Source of the DNA: G965276765 sp965276825
GTDB lineage: Bacteria > Actinomycetota > Acidimicrobiia > Acidimicrobiales > Palsa-688
Assembly: GCA_965276825.1 (NCBI GenBank)
Contig: OZ255630.1
Span: 62,001-126,000 of the forward strand
DNA length: 64,000 nucleotides
Direction: 5' to 3'
Shown: positions 51,738 to 59,933 of the stretch, in pieces
Layout of the letters: every line of letters begins with the position of its first letter
How positions within the stretch are numbered: the first letter of the stretch is position 1
The notes under the pieces: model-generated
What the model saw: only the letters and a program-made list of their open reading frames with translations
What the model was told of the DNA's origin: nothing
Databases searched by the model: none
Made by a program: the position numbers and the translations under genes

Positions 51738-52124
51738 TCACGCGCCGACCTGGTGACGTCGCTTGAGCAGGCGGAACGTGGGGCCACCCGGCCCGCGGGT
51801 CAGGTCGTGCTCGTCGACGAGGGCACCGAGGATGACCTGGGAGAGGTCGGAGAGGTCGGCGATGACCTCGTCACGCGAGAAGTGCCCCTCGCCCTCGACG
51901 AGCAGGCTGTCCGCGCCGAGCACGAAGCGGACCGAGACCGTACCGTTGCGGCCCTCGCTGCCGGTGAGGCCGTAGCAGAGCTCGTCGATGGCCAGGCGGA
52001 GGTCCTCGACCTCGTCGAAGCTGAACCCGAGCCGGCTGGCCAACCCGGCGGCGGTGACCCGGGCCAGGCGCAGGAACTCCGGCATGGCCGGCACCGAAAG
52101 TCGCACCTCGTCTGCTGTGCCCAC
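51738..52124 (-). CDS. RsbW/UsfX-like anti-sigma factor
   Basis: A 128-residue GHKL ATPase-fold protein. The helix DLRLAIDELCYGL carries the Glu/Asp of the N-box, and HDLTRGPGGPTFRLLKR is the C-terminal strand. These kinases bind and inhibit their sigma factor until an antagonist displaces it. The conserved Asn of the N-box (normally ELxxNA) appears to be replaced in ELCYGL, so kinase activity may be weak. It begins the operon with the sigma factor and lipid kinase. Confidence 0.87.
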   Translation of the reverse strand: MGTADEVRLSVPAMPEFLRLARVTAAGLASRLGFSFDEVEDLRLAIDELCYGLTGSEGRNGTVSVRFVLGADSLLVEGEGHFSRDEVIADLSDLSQVILGALVDEHDLTRGPGGPTFRLLKRRHQVGA

Positions 52125-52268
52125 CGTGTCCCTCTCTGGTCCTGCTGGCCTCGCTCGGGCTGGACGACGCTACCACCGGCGCCCGGCCCGACCGCCGGCC
52201 GGCCCCCGTACCAGCGCCGCACCCCACGGGAATGGTGAGAGATCGCCCCGCTGGGGAAAACTAGGGCC

Positions 52269-53045
52269 ATGAACGTCGTTGTCTGCGTCAAGCAGATCCC
52301 CGACCCGGCCAACCCGGGCAAGCTCACCGCCGACCACACCATCGTGCGCGAAGGCAAGCTCATCCTCGACGACTCCGACGCCTACGGCGTGGAGATGGCC
52401 CTCCAGCTGGCCGAGTCCGCCGGTGGAGGTGAGGTGACGCTGGTCTCCATGGCGCCCCACGGCGAAACCAGCGGGCTGCGTACCGCGCTGGCCATGGGGG
52501 CGGCCAAGGCCATCGTCGTCTCCGACGACGCCCTCGCCGGCTCCGACGCCCTCTCCACGGCCAAGGTCCTCGCCGCGGCCATCAAGCGGGCCGAGCCCGA
52601 TCTGGTCATCGCCGCCACCGAGTCGACCGACGGCTACACCGGCACCACGCCGGTCCAGGTCGCCGAGCTGCTCGGGCTGCCCTCGGTCAGCTTCGCCAAG
52701 AAGGTCGCCGTCGCCGACGGCAAGGTCCGCGCCGACCGCCAGACCGAGGCCGGCTACGACGAGGTCGAGGTGCCCCTCCCCGCGCTGGTCACCGTCACCG
52801 CCGGCGTCGTCGAGCCGAGATACCCGTCGTTCAAGGGGATCATGGCGGCCAAGGGCAAGCCGGTCGAGGAGCTGAAGATCGGCGACCTCGGCCTCGACGC
52901 CGGGCAGGTCGGCGTGGCCGGGTCCCGCCAGGAGACCGTGTCGGTGGTGCCGGCCGAGGCCCGCCAGGCCGGCGAGATCGTCGTCGACGAGGGGGAGGGC
53001 CACGAGAAGATCGTCGCCTTCCTCGAGCAGCTCAAGCTCATCTAG
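52269..53045 (+). CDS. etfB: Electron transfer flavoprotein beta subunit
   Basis: A 258-residue subunit. MNVVVCVKQIPDP at the start, ALAMGAAKAIVVSDD, and the signature VEVPLPALVTVTAGVVEPRYPS are standard EtfB features. With EtfA it accepts electrons from acyl-CoA dehydrogenases and passes them to the quinone pool. The etfA gene follows after 77 bases. The ATG is preceded by a weak AGGG. Confidence 0.95.
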   Translation: MNVVVCVKQIPDPANPGKLTADHTIVREGKLILDDSDAYGVEMALQLAESAGGGEVTLVSMAPHGETSGLRTALAMGAAKAIVVSDDALAGSDALSTAKVLAAAIKRAEPDLVIAATESTDGYTGTTPVQVAELLGLPSVSFAKKVAVADGKVRADRQTEAGYDEVEVPLPALVTVTAGVVEPRYPSFKGIMAAKGKPVEELKIGDLGLDAGQVGVAGSRQETVSVVPAEARQAGEIVVDEGEGHEKIVAFLEQLKLI

Positions 53046-53122
53046 CACCGGGGGGCTCCACCCCGTCCCGAGGTCCGGTGCCGCCGGGCCACCATCTGCG
53101 AGAGAGAGAGCACACCGACTTC

Positions 53123-54091
53123 ATGGCCATCGACAAGATCTGGGTCCTCGTGGACCACGCCGGCGACTCGATCGCCCCCCTCAGCCTCGAGCTGCTCACC
53201 AAGGCCCGCGACCTGGCCGCGACCGTCGAGGGGGTCACGTGGGGCGACGGCGCCACCTACGCCACCGAGGCCGGCTCCTACGGAGCCACCGTCCTCCACA
53301 CGGTCGGCGACATCGGCCCGTCGCTGCCCGGTCCCTCGGTCGCGGCCGCCATGGCGGCACGCATCGAGGCGGGCGACGGCCCCGACGCCGTGCTCGTGCC
53401 CCACAACTACGACGGCCGCGACATCGTCGCCCGCCTGTCGGCCAAGGTCGACCGCCCGGTGCTCACCAACGTGGTGGGCCTGGAGGACGACGGCGGCGCG
53501 CTCCAGTCGACCCACGCCATCTTCGGCGGATCCGAGATCCTCACCTCGCGCTTCACCGGCCAAGGCCCCGGCCTGTTCGCGGTCCGCACCAAGTCGTTCG
53601 CGGCCGAGCCAGGCGACGGTGACGCCGCCACCGTCGACATGTGGGACGTGCCCGATCTCGGAGCGACCGGCGCGGCGGCCGTCGGCGAGCGCCACGTCGA
53701 GGAGAGCGAAGGGCCCAAGCTCGACGAGGCGCCCGTGGTCGTCTCGGGTGGTCGCGGCCTCGGCGACGCCGGCAACTACGACCTGATCGAGCAACTGGCC
53801 AAGCTGCTCCACGGTGCGCCCGGCGCGTCGCGCGCCATCGTCGACGCCGGCTGGGTGCCCTACTCCCACCAGGTCGGCCAGACCGGCAAGACGGTCAAGC
53901 CGACCGTCTACATCGCCGCGGGCATCTCCGGCGCCACCCAGCACATGGTCGGGATGAAGGGCTCCAAGAACATCGTCGCCATCAACAAGGACCAGGAGGC
54001 GCCGATCTTCTCCATCGCCGACCTCGGCATCGTCGGCGACGTGCACAAGGTGCTGCCCAAGCTCATCGAGGCCCTCCAGGCCCGGAGCTGA
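53123..54091 (+). CDS. etfA: Electron transfer flavoprotein alpha subunit
   Basis: A 322-residue subunit from ATG 53123, preceded by GAGAGAGAG. The C-terminal FAD-binding domain is complete, with VVSGGRGLGDAGNYDLIEQL, YSHQVGQTGKTVKPTVY, ISGATQHMVGMKGSK and IVAINKDQEAPIF. It pairs with EtfB encoded just upstream. Confidence 0.95.
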   Translation: MAIDKIWVLVDHAGDSIAPLSLELLTKARDLAATVEGVTWGDGATYATEAGSYGATVLHTVGDIGPSLPGPSVAAAMAARIEAGDGPDAVLVPHNYDGRDIVARLSAKVDRPVLTNVVGLEDDGGALQSTHAIFGGSEILTSRFTGQGPGLFAVRTKSFAAEPGDGDAATVDMWDVPDLGATGAAAVGERHVEESEGPKLDEAPVVVSGGRGLGDAGNYDLIEQLAKLLHGAPGASRAIVDAGWVPYSHQVGQTGKTVKPTVYIAAGISGATQHMVGMKGSKNIVAINKDQEAPIFSIADLGIVGDVHKVLPKLIEALQARS

Positions 54092-54415
54092 GCCTCCCTC
54101 GCCGGCGCCCGATCGCGGCTGGTCGGGGGACGCGGCGTGAGGGGTGCGTGGCCCGCCGGCGATCTCGGGGCGCTCGGCGGCGGGGTGGGGTGGTCCGCCG
54201 GCGATCTCGGGGCGCTCGGCGGCGGGGTGGGGTGGCCCGCCGGCGATCTCGGGGTGCTCGGCGGCTGGCTGCGTGGCCAGCCGGCGATCTCGGGGTGCTC
54301 GGCGTGAATTCCTCACGTGAGGCGTCCCGAGGTTCACGGCCGGCGCCGGGCCGGGCGGTGGTCGACGGTCGGCGATGTGTGCGCCCGGACGAGGCCGCCG
54401 CCGCCGCCCGGTCGC
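54092..54415. other. 324-bp intergenic region holding tandem repeats
   Basis: No credible gene is seen. The region is dominated by a 42-base tandem repeat (54154-54305). It also contains a 12-base palindrome CCTCACGTGAGG near 54311. It lies between etfA and the convergent SCO1664-like gene and could hold the terminators of both. Confidence 0.6.
54154..54305. repeat. 42-bp tandem repeat with hairpin potential, 3.5 copies
   Basis: Units begin at about 54154, 54196, 54238 and 54279, so the period is 42, 42 and 41 bases. Each contains GCCGGCGATCTCGGGG, and flanking CCGCCG and CGGCGG can pair around it to form a hairpin. The first three copies differ at only a few positions. The last is more diverged. 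Confidence 0.9.
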
Positions 54416-55183
54416 TCAGACGAGCGGCCACGGGTAGGGGTGGTCGCCGCGGGGCCGCGGCAGGCGCCGGGACCGGATCAGCCGCTGGGCGCGAGCGACC
54501 AGGGCGTCGGCCTCGTCGGCGCCGAGCAGCCGGGTCAGCCCGTCGGGCAGGCCCCCATCGACGAGTGCGGTGACGGGGCCGACCAGGTCGTCGTCCATGT
54601 CCTCGCCGGCCCAGTCCCAGATGACGGTCCGCAGCTTGGGCGACACGTGGAAGCAGAGGCCGTGGTCGATGCCCCACACGTGCCCGTCCGCGTCGAGCAG
54701 GCAGTGGCCTCCCTTGCGGTCGGCGTTGTTGGCGATGGCGTCGAAGACGGCCATCCGCTTCAGCGCCGGATGGTGCTCCGGATCCTCCAGCAGGGTGAAG
54801 TAGTGCTGCTCGAAGTCGGCGTCGACGAAGCGCTGCAGCGAGCCGATGCCGAGGGGCCCGTCGCGCAGGATGGTCTCGGGCACCAGGTCCCAGCCGAGCG
54901 CCTCGGACAGCTCGTAGGCCGCCACCTCGCGGCGGTACAGCCCGTCGGGGAAGTCCCACAGCGGGCGCTCGGTCTGGTGGGGCTTGTAGATGGCCCGCCA
55001 GGTCGCCGACCCAGGGCGGACCCGCCCGCCTGCGCCGCCGTCGGCCCGGTCCTCACGGGTCGCGCCGACCGTGCAGAGGTAGGTGCCGTTGCTGCTCCAC
55101 GGCATCCGGCCCTCGATGTCGAGCCGCCCCGACGCGAGGCGCGTCAGAGCTTCGGCGGACCGTGGCCGTTGGTCTTCGGGCAC
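54416..55183 (-). CDS. SCO1664 family protein, PI3/PI4-kinase-like fold
   Basis: A 255-residue protein, probably from GTG 55183, overlapping the DUF3090 gene by 40 bases. The kinase-like motifs are AIYKPHQTERPLWDFPDG (nucleotide Lys), FDAIANNADRKGGH (catalytic loop) and VWGIDHGLCFH (metal-binding). This family always travels with DUF3090 and a histidine phosphatase in Actinobacteria. The substrate is unknown. Confidence 0.85.
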   Translation of the reverse strand: MPEDQRPRSAEALTRLASGRLDIEGRMPWSSNGTYLCTVGATREDRADGGAGGRVRPGSATWRAIYKPHQTERPLWDFPDGLYRREVAAYELSEALGWDLVPETILRDGPLGIGSLQRFVDADFEQHYFTLLEDPEHHPALKRMAVFDAIANNADRKGGHCLLDADGHVWGIDHGLCFHVSPKLRTVIWDWAGEDMDDDLVGPVTALVDGGLPDGLTRLLGADEADALVARAQRLIRSRRLPRPRGDHPYPWPLV

Positions 55184-55662
55184 GAGTGTCCGGACGGGTC
55201 GAGGGGGTGCCCGCACAGCGGGCAGGGAGGACGTCCCGACGAGACGAGGCTCTCGCTCTGGGCCACCAGGCCGGCCGCCTGAGGTCGGGTCACGACCAAC
55301 CGGCCGATGGCCCCGTCGGCCTCCTCGACCTCGGTGGCGGGGTCGGCGACGACCACCTCTTCGGCGACCAGCACGATGCGGTCGGCGTCGCCGTCGTAGG
55401 CCAGCTGCATGGTGCCGACCGGCCACTCGGCGAGCACGGGCTCCTCGAGCGGCGCCGGGTCGGGGATCGGCCCCGGGGCCGGAAGGTCGGAGAGCAGCTC
55501 GCCGAGCAGCTGGCCGAGCGCGGCCACCTGCTGCTTCTCGAGCTTGAGGCTGACCAGGCGGTCGGCCTCGCGGGCCTGGAGGTAGAAGGTCCGCTGACCG
55601 GGGACCCCGACGGTGCCGAGGGTCACCCGCTCGACGTCGGCCAACTCGAACGATGCGCTCAG
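55144..55662 (-). CDS. DUF3090 family protein, probable CTG start
   Basis: About 172 residues. The family sequence GTVGVPGQRTFYLQAREADR lies near the N-terminus and a zinc-ribbon pair (PCPLCGHPLDPSGHSCP) at the C-terminus. TTG 55644 is the first conventional start, but CTG 55662 lies six bases after AGGGAG and restores the normal beginning MSASFELADV, so CTG is preferred. It is the middle gene of the phosphatase/DUF3090/SCO1664 trio. Confidence 0.85.
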   Translation of the reverse strand: MSASFELADVERVTLGTVGVPGQRTFYLQAREADRLVSLKLEKQQVAALGQLLGELLSDLPAPGPIPDPAPLEEPVLAEWPVGTMQLAYDGDADRIVLVAEEVVVADPATEVEEADGAIGRLVVTRPQAAGLVAQSESLVSSGRPPCPLCGHPLDPSGHSCPKTNGHGPPKL

Positions 55663-55693
55663 CTGCTGCTCCCTGCACTCGATGGGTGGTGGG

Positions 55694-56437
55694 TCACGAC
55701 GGCCGCAGCTCGCGGAGTGTTCCTGTCGAGTTGACGGCGAGCACGCTCGGCCCGGTGGACCCGTAGCTGATAGCGGTCACCGAGCACGGCGAGATCACGA
55801 TCCGCTGGAACAGGTCGAGGTGGGTGCCGACGGCGTCGGCGACGAGGGCCTTGATCGGATCGGCGTGGGACACGGCGATCACCGCCTGACCCGGATGACG
55901 GTGGCAGATGCCCGCCACGGTCTCGATCATCCGTGTCTGCATGCCGACGAACGACTCGCCGTCGGGAAAGGTGAAGCCGCTCGGGTAGCGCTGCACCGTG
56001 GTCCACTCGGGCCGCTTGGCCAGGTCCGCGAGGGCGGCACCGGTCCAGGCTCCGAAGTCGCACTCCAGCAGGCCGCGATCCGCCTTGACCGGCAACCCCA
56101 GGCGCTTCCCGATCGGCGCGGCGGTCTCGCGGGTGCGCTCCAGGGGCGACGCGTAGATCGCTGCGACCGCAGGTCGAGTCGGCCCGGCGGCCGCCTTGGC
56201 CCCCCGGACCCTCGTCTTCGGGGCCGTCCCCGTGGCCGGCGCCGCCTCCAGCCATTCACCCAAGCGCGCCGCCACGGTGTCGGCCTGCGCCCGCCCGGCG
56301 TCGGCCAGGTGCAGGCCCCGAGCCCGCCCGGGCAGCACCTGACCGGTCGTGGGCGTGGTGCCGTGCCGCACGAGCAGCACGAGGGTCGGGGAAGGCGGCG
56401 CGGGCTTGGTGCGACGGCCGGAAGCAGGTGTCGGCAT
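55694..56437 (-). CDS. Histidine phosphatase (MSMEG_4193 family)
   Basis: A 247-residue phosphoglycerate mutase-fold enzyme. The phospho-His motif is LVRHGTTPTTGQVLPGRARG, the second catalytic segment SPLERTRETAAPIG, then LLECDFGAWTG and VIAVSHADPIKALVAD. An insert (TGTAPKTRVRGAKAAAGPTR) interrupts the first part of the domain. It is the first gene of the trio and lies 27 bases from the divergent uracil-DNA glycosylase gene. Confidence 0.9.
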   Translation of the reverse strand: MPTPASGRRTKPAPPSPTLVLLVRHGTTPTTGQVLPGRARGLHLADAGRAQADTVAARLGEWLEAAPATGTAPKTRVRGAKAAAGPTRPAVAAIYASPLERTRETAAPIGKRLGLPVKADRGLLECDFGAWTGAALADLAKRPEWTTVQRYPSGFTFPDGESFVGMQTRMIETVAGICHRHPGQAVIAVSHADPIKALVADAVGTHLDLFQRIVISPCSVTAISYGSTGPSVLAVNSTGTLRELRPS

Positions 56438-56464
56438 GCGGGTCGCCAACCTAGTGTCTCCCCG

Positions 56465-57187
56465 GTGGCAACCCCGCCTCGTCCGCCACCCACGTGGACA
56501 CCGCGACCCGAGCCGGCCGAGTTGGCGTCGCTCGCCGAGGAGATCGTGAGCTGCCGGGCGTGCCCGCGCCTCGTCCGGTGGCGGGAGGACGTGGCCAGGA
56601 CCAAACGGGCGGCCTTCCGCGACCAGACCTACTGGGGCCGCCCCGTTCCCGGCTTCGGCGACCCCGCGGCCAGGATCCTGGTGGTCGGGCTGGCGCCCGC
56701 CGCCCACGGTGGCAACCGCACCGGGCGGGTCTTCACCGGTGACCGCTCCGGCGACTGGCTCTACCGAGCCATGCACCGGGCCGGTCTGGCCAACCAGCCC
56801 ACCAGCGTGGCGGTCGACGACGGGCTGCTCCTCCGAGGTGCCTGGGTCAGCGCGGCGGTGCGCTGCGCGCCGCCGGCCAACAAGCCCACAACCGAGGAGC
56901 GCGACCGCTGCCTGCCCTACCTCGAGCGCGAGCTCGGCCTCCTCCGTGACGTCGTGGTGCTCGTGGCGCTCGGCCGCTTCGCCTGGGACCTCTCCGCCCG
57001 CCTGGTAGGCGCCCCCACCAGGGCGGCGTTCGCCCACGGGGCCGAGGCACCGAGCCCGTCCGGTCGGACGATCATCGCCTCGTACCACCCGAGCCAGCAG
57101 AACACCTTCACCGGTCGTCTCACCGAGCCGATGCTCGATGCCGTGCTCGCCCGCGGCGCCGAGCTGGCGGGGATCGGTCGGTCGTGA
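56465..57187 (+). CDS. Family 5 uracil-DNA glycosylase (UdgB)
   Basis: A 240-residue Fe-S base-excision enzyme from GTG 56465. Motif A is GLAPAAHGGNRTGRVFTGD, the family 5 form that lacks the usual catalytic Asp/Asn. Motif B is YHPSQQNTFTGRLT. Cluster-binding Cys occur in SCRACPRL and RCAPPANKP...DRCLPYL. It removes uracil and possibly hypoxanthine from DNA. The Fpg/Nei gene starts 32 bases downstream, so the two form a DNA-repair operon. Confidence 0.93.
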   Translation: MATPPRPPPTWTPRPEPAELASLAEEIVSCRACPRLVRWREDVARTKRAAFRDQTYWGRPVPGFGDPAARILVVGLAPAAHGGNRTGRVFTGDRSGDWLYRAMHRAGLANQPTSVAVDDGLLLRGAWVSAAVRCAPPANKPTTEERDRCLPYLERELGLLRDVVVLVALGRFAWDLSARLVGAPTRAAFAHGAEAPSPSGRTIIASYHPSQQNTFTGRLTEPMLDAVLARGAELAGIGRS

Positions 57188-57218
57188 GCCCTGCGGTCCC
57201 GGTCGATACCCTCGGGCC

Positions 57219-58004
57219 GTGCCCGAACTGCTCGAGGTCGAGCAGTACCGGCAGCTCGCGTCCAGGTCGGCGACCGGCCGCGTCGTCGTCGGCTTGGTCG
57301 CCGACGACCCCTGGGTCCTCAAGGGCACGACCGACCCGGACGCTCTCCGGGACGGGCTCGTGGGCGGGACATTCGTCGCCGCCAGGCGTAGGGGCAAGCT
57401 CCTGCTGCTCGACACCGACGTCGGCCCGACCCTCGGCCTGCGCTTCGGGATGACCGGTCGGCTCGTCGTCGACGGCCACGCCGGCGTCGACGCCCTCCTC
57501 TACGCCCCCGCCAGCGCCCATCCCCGTTGGGATCGCTTCGTCGTGCGGTTCGACGACGGCGGCGACCTGCGCCTCCACGACCCGCGGCGACTCGGTGGCG
57601 TGGAGCTCGACCCCGACGAGGATCGCCTCGGACCCGACGCCCTCACCGTTCGCCCGGCCGCCCTCGCCGCCGCTCTGGCCGGCAGCCGCGCCCCGCTCAA
57701 GGCGCGGCTCCTCGACCAGCGCCGCCTCGCCGGCGTCGGCAACCTGATCGTCGACGAGGTCCTCTGGCGCGCCGGCCTGGCTCCGAGCCGGCCGAGCGCC
57801 ACACTCTCGGCCGTCGAGCTGCGCCGTCTCCACCGGCACCTCCGAGCGGGCCTGGCCGAGCTCGGCCGCCGCGGTGGCTCCCACACCGGTGATCTCGGGC
57901 CGCACCGTCGCCCCGGTGGTCGCTGCCCTCGGGACGGGCGCGCCCTCTGTCACGAGACCGTCGGCGGGCGCAGCACCTGGTGGTGCCCGCACCACCAGGT
58001 GTAG
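57219..58004 (+). CDS. Fpg/Nei family DNA glycosylase with altered zinc finger
   Basis: A 261-residue bifunctional glycosylase from GTG 57219. The mature N-terminus PELLEVEQY supplies the catalytic Pro and Glu, and RRRGKLLLLD the conserved Lys. QRRLAGVGNLIVDEVLWRAG is the H2TH motif. The C-terminal finger reads GRCPRDGRALCHET and GGRSTWWCPHHQ. The usual four Cys pattern is changed, the second Cys being Asp and the last His. The damage-sensing Arg is kept. It acts on oxidised bases and nicks the strand. Confidence 0.9.
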   Translation: MPELLEVEQYRQLASRSATGRVVVGLVADDPWVLKGTTDPDALRDGLVGGTFVAARRRGKLLLLDTDVGPTLGLRFGMTGRLVVDGHAGVDALLYAPASAHPRWDRFVVRFDDGGDLRLHDPRRLGGVELDPDEDRLGPDALTVRPAALAAALAGSRAPLKARLLDQRRLAGVGNLIVDEVLWRAGLAPSRPSATLSAVELRRLHRHLRAGLAELGRRGGSHTGDLGPHRRPGGRCPRDGRALCHETVGGRSTWWCPHHQV

Positions 58005-58077
58005 GGGTCCGGGCGCGCCGCAGACGCGGCCGGGCGCTCAGGTGGCGGTCGATCACCCCGGGGTCGCCCGGGAACGG

Positions 58078-59928
58078 TCAGCGCCGCCGCCCGGCCGCAC
58101 CCACCGGCCGGGACGGCCGGAGGAGCAGCGTCGCCGCCACTGCGGCGACCACCGCACTCAGCGCGGCGCCGCCGAAGATGGTGTGCAGCTCGGAGAGCAG
58201 CGCCGCGCTCGTGGCCCGGTCGTAGACCGGACATGCCGCCGGATGGCTGGGGCAGAGGGTGAGGGGGGAGCCGATCCTGGCCTGCGCCGCATAGAACCGG
58301 TGCAGGGCGACGGCGGTGAGGGCGGAGATCCCGACGAGCATCCCGATCGTCCTGGCCACGACGACCAGGCTCGAGGCCAGGCCGTGCAGACTCGTGTCGA
58401 CCGCGGCGAGGACCGCGGCGTTGACCGGCGCGATGGCCAGGCCGAAGCCGAGGCCGCACACCACCAGGGCGATGTCGGCGCCGGTCACGGGGATGGCGGC
58501 GGCGCCGACGCGCAGGTCCTGCACGAGGGCGTGCGCCGGCCAGGACGTCATGGTGGTGAAGGCGATGGCGGCGGCGGCGAGGCCGGCGCCGGCGGTCCAG
58601 GGCCCCCGCCTGGGCGCCCTGACGAGCAGGCCGCCGGCGACGGCGCCGACGGGCACGGCGGCGAGGAAGCGGAGCAGCACGAGGGCGGCGCCGGTCTGGG
58701 AGTTGGGCGAGGTCGTCGCCCGAGCGAAGAGGGGCACGTCGACGAGGGCGGCGATGAGTGCCGCGCCGGCGAAGAGGTTGACGACCACGGCACCCCACGC
58801 CGGACGGGCCGACAGGGCGCCAGGTGCCAGGAGCGGCCGGCGGGCCGTGCGCTGGCGGACGGCGAAGGTCGCGGCCGCGAGGACGGCGATGGGGCCGACC
58901 ACGACGATGTCGGAGCCGACCACCTGGGTGCCGGGATCGGTCGTGGAGAAGGCGATCACCACGCAGCCGAGGACCACGGCCAGCGCGACGGCGCCCGGCA
59001 CGTCGGCCCGGCGGAGGGCCACGCCGACGGCCCGGACGTCGACCAGTGGCGTGGCCAGGTGTCCGGCCGCCCCGACCTCCCAGACCGCGAAGGCGGCGAG
59101 GAGGAGCCCGGTGGCGATGGCCATGGGAGTGGTGAGGACCGACCAGGTCGGACCGTGGACGACAGGGGCGTAGAGGCGGCCGGTCGTGACGCCGGCGGCC
59201 AGGGAGCCGGGGGCGTCGAGGGAGAGGAAGCCTCCGGCGGCGGCGAGGACGGCGAGCGTCGCGCCGATCGTGTCGCGGCGTGGCCGGATCCCGGCCGACG
59301 GGCCGGGATGCCATCGCGATGCGCGGGACCGTCCGGGATTGTCACGGGCGCGAGGGGACGAGCCGACGAAGCCGACCGCGACGATCGCCGCCACGGGCAG
59401 GTTGAGCCAGAAGATCCACCGCCAACCGGCGACCGCGACGATCGCCGCGCCGTACAGCGGCCCGATGACGCTACCGAGCTCCTGGACCCCGCCGACCAAC
59501 CCGAGGGGCAGGCCACGGTGCTCAGGTGGCCAGCGCTCGGCGACCAGCGCGAGGGTCACCGGCACCAGGCCTCCACCTCCGAGGCCCTGCAGGGCGCGAC
59601 CGGCCACGAGGAGGGGCAGGGCGTGGGCCGTGGCGGTGAGGAGCGATCCGCCGGCGAAGCCGATCAGGCAGCCGGTGAAGACGGGCCGCTTGCCGACCAG
59701 GTCGGCCAGCCGGCCGAGAAGCGGGAGGACCGCGACGTAGCCGAGGAGGAACCCGGTGATGACCGGGGTGGCGTGCTGCAGCTGGTCGAGGCCGACGCCG
59801 ACCCCGCCCATGATGGAGGGGAGGGCGACCACCACGACGTAGGTGTCCGCGGCGGCGACGAGCACGCCGGCCGCCGCGAAGCCGAGTTGGCGCCGCCGGA
59901 GTCGACCGTCGAGGTCGGCGGTCGTCAT
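58078..59928 (-). CDS. DHA2-type MFS transporter, P55-like
   Basis: A 616-residue membrane protein with about 14 helices. The motif GRLADLVGKRPVF is the MFS motif A, and AGRALQGLGGGGLVP is motif B. A long outer loop near the C-terminus holds two Cys (LCPSHPAACPVYD). Its gene follows the LppX/LprG-type lipoprotein gene by five bases. In mycobacteria LprG and the DHA2 exporter P55 form such an operon and export triacylated lipids, so a lipid or drug export role is likely. Confidence 0.88.
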   Translation of the reverse strand: MTTADLDGRLRRRQLGFAAAGVLVAAADTYVVVVALPSIMGGVGVGLDQLQHATPVITGFLLGYVAVLPLLGRLADLVGKRPVFTGCLIGFAGGSLLTATAHALPLLVAGRALQGLGGGGLVPVTLALVAERWPPEHRGLPLGLVGGVQELGSVIGPLYGAAIVAVAGWRWIFWLNLPVAAIVAVGFVGSSPRARDNPGRSRASRWHPGPSAGIRPRRDTIGATLAVLAAAGGFLSLDAPGSLAAGVTTGRLYAPVVHGPTWSVLTTPMAIATGLLLAAFAVWEVGAAGHLATPLVDVRAVGVALRRADVPGAVALAVVLGCVVIAFSTTDPGTQVVGSDIVVVGPIAVLAAATFAVRQRTARRPLLAPGALSARPAWGAVVVNLFAGAALIAALVDVPLFARATTSPNSQTGAALVLLRFLAAVPVGAVAGGLLVRAPRRGPWTAGAGLAAAAIAFTTMTSWPAHALVQDLRVGAAAIPVTGADIALVVCGLGFGLAIAPVNAAVLAAVDTSLHGLASSLVVVARTIGMLVGISALTAVALHRFYAAQARIGSPLTLCPSHPAACPVYDRATSAALLSELHTIFGGAALSAVVAAVAATLLLRPSRPVGAAGRRR

Positions 59929-59933
59929 GGCGA

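Noticed and set aside
54154..54305. Possible CRISPR array or coding repeat
   Set aside because: There are no unique spacers, and the longer minus-strand frame through it has no start or family support.
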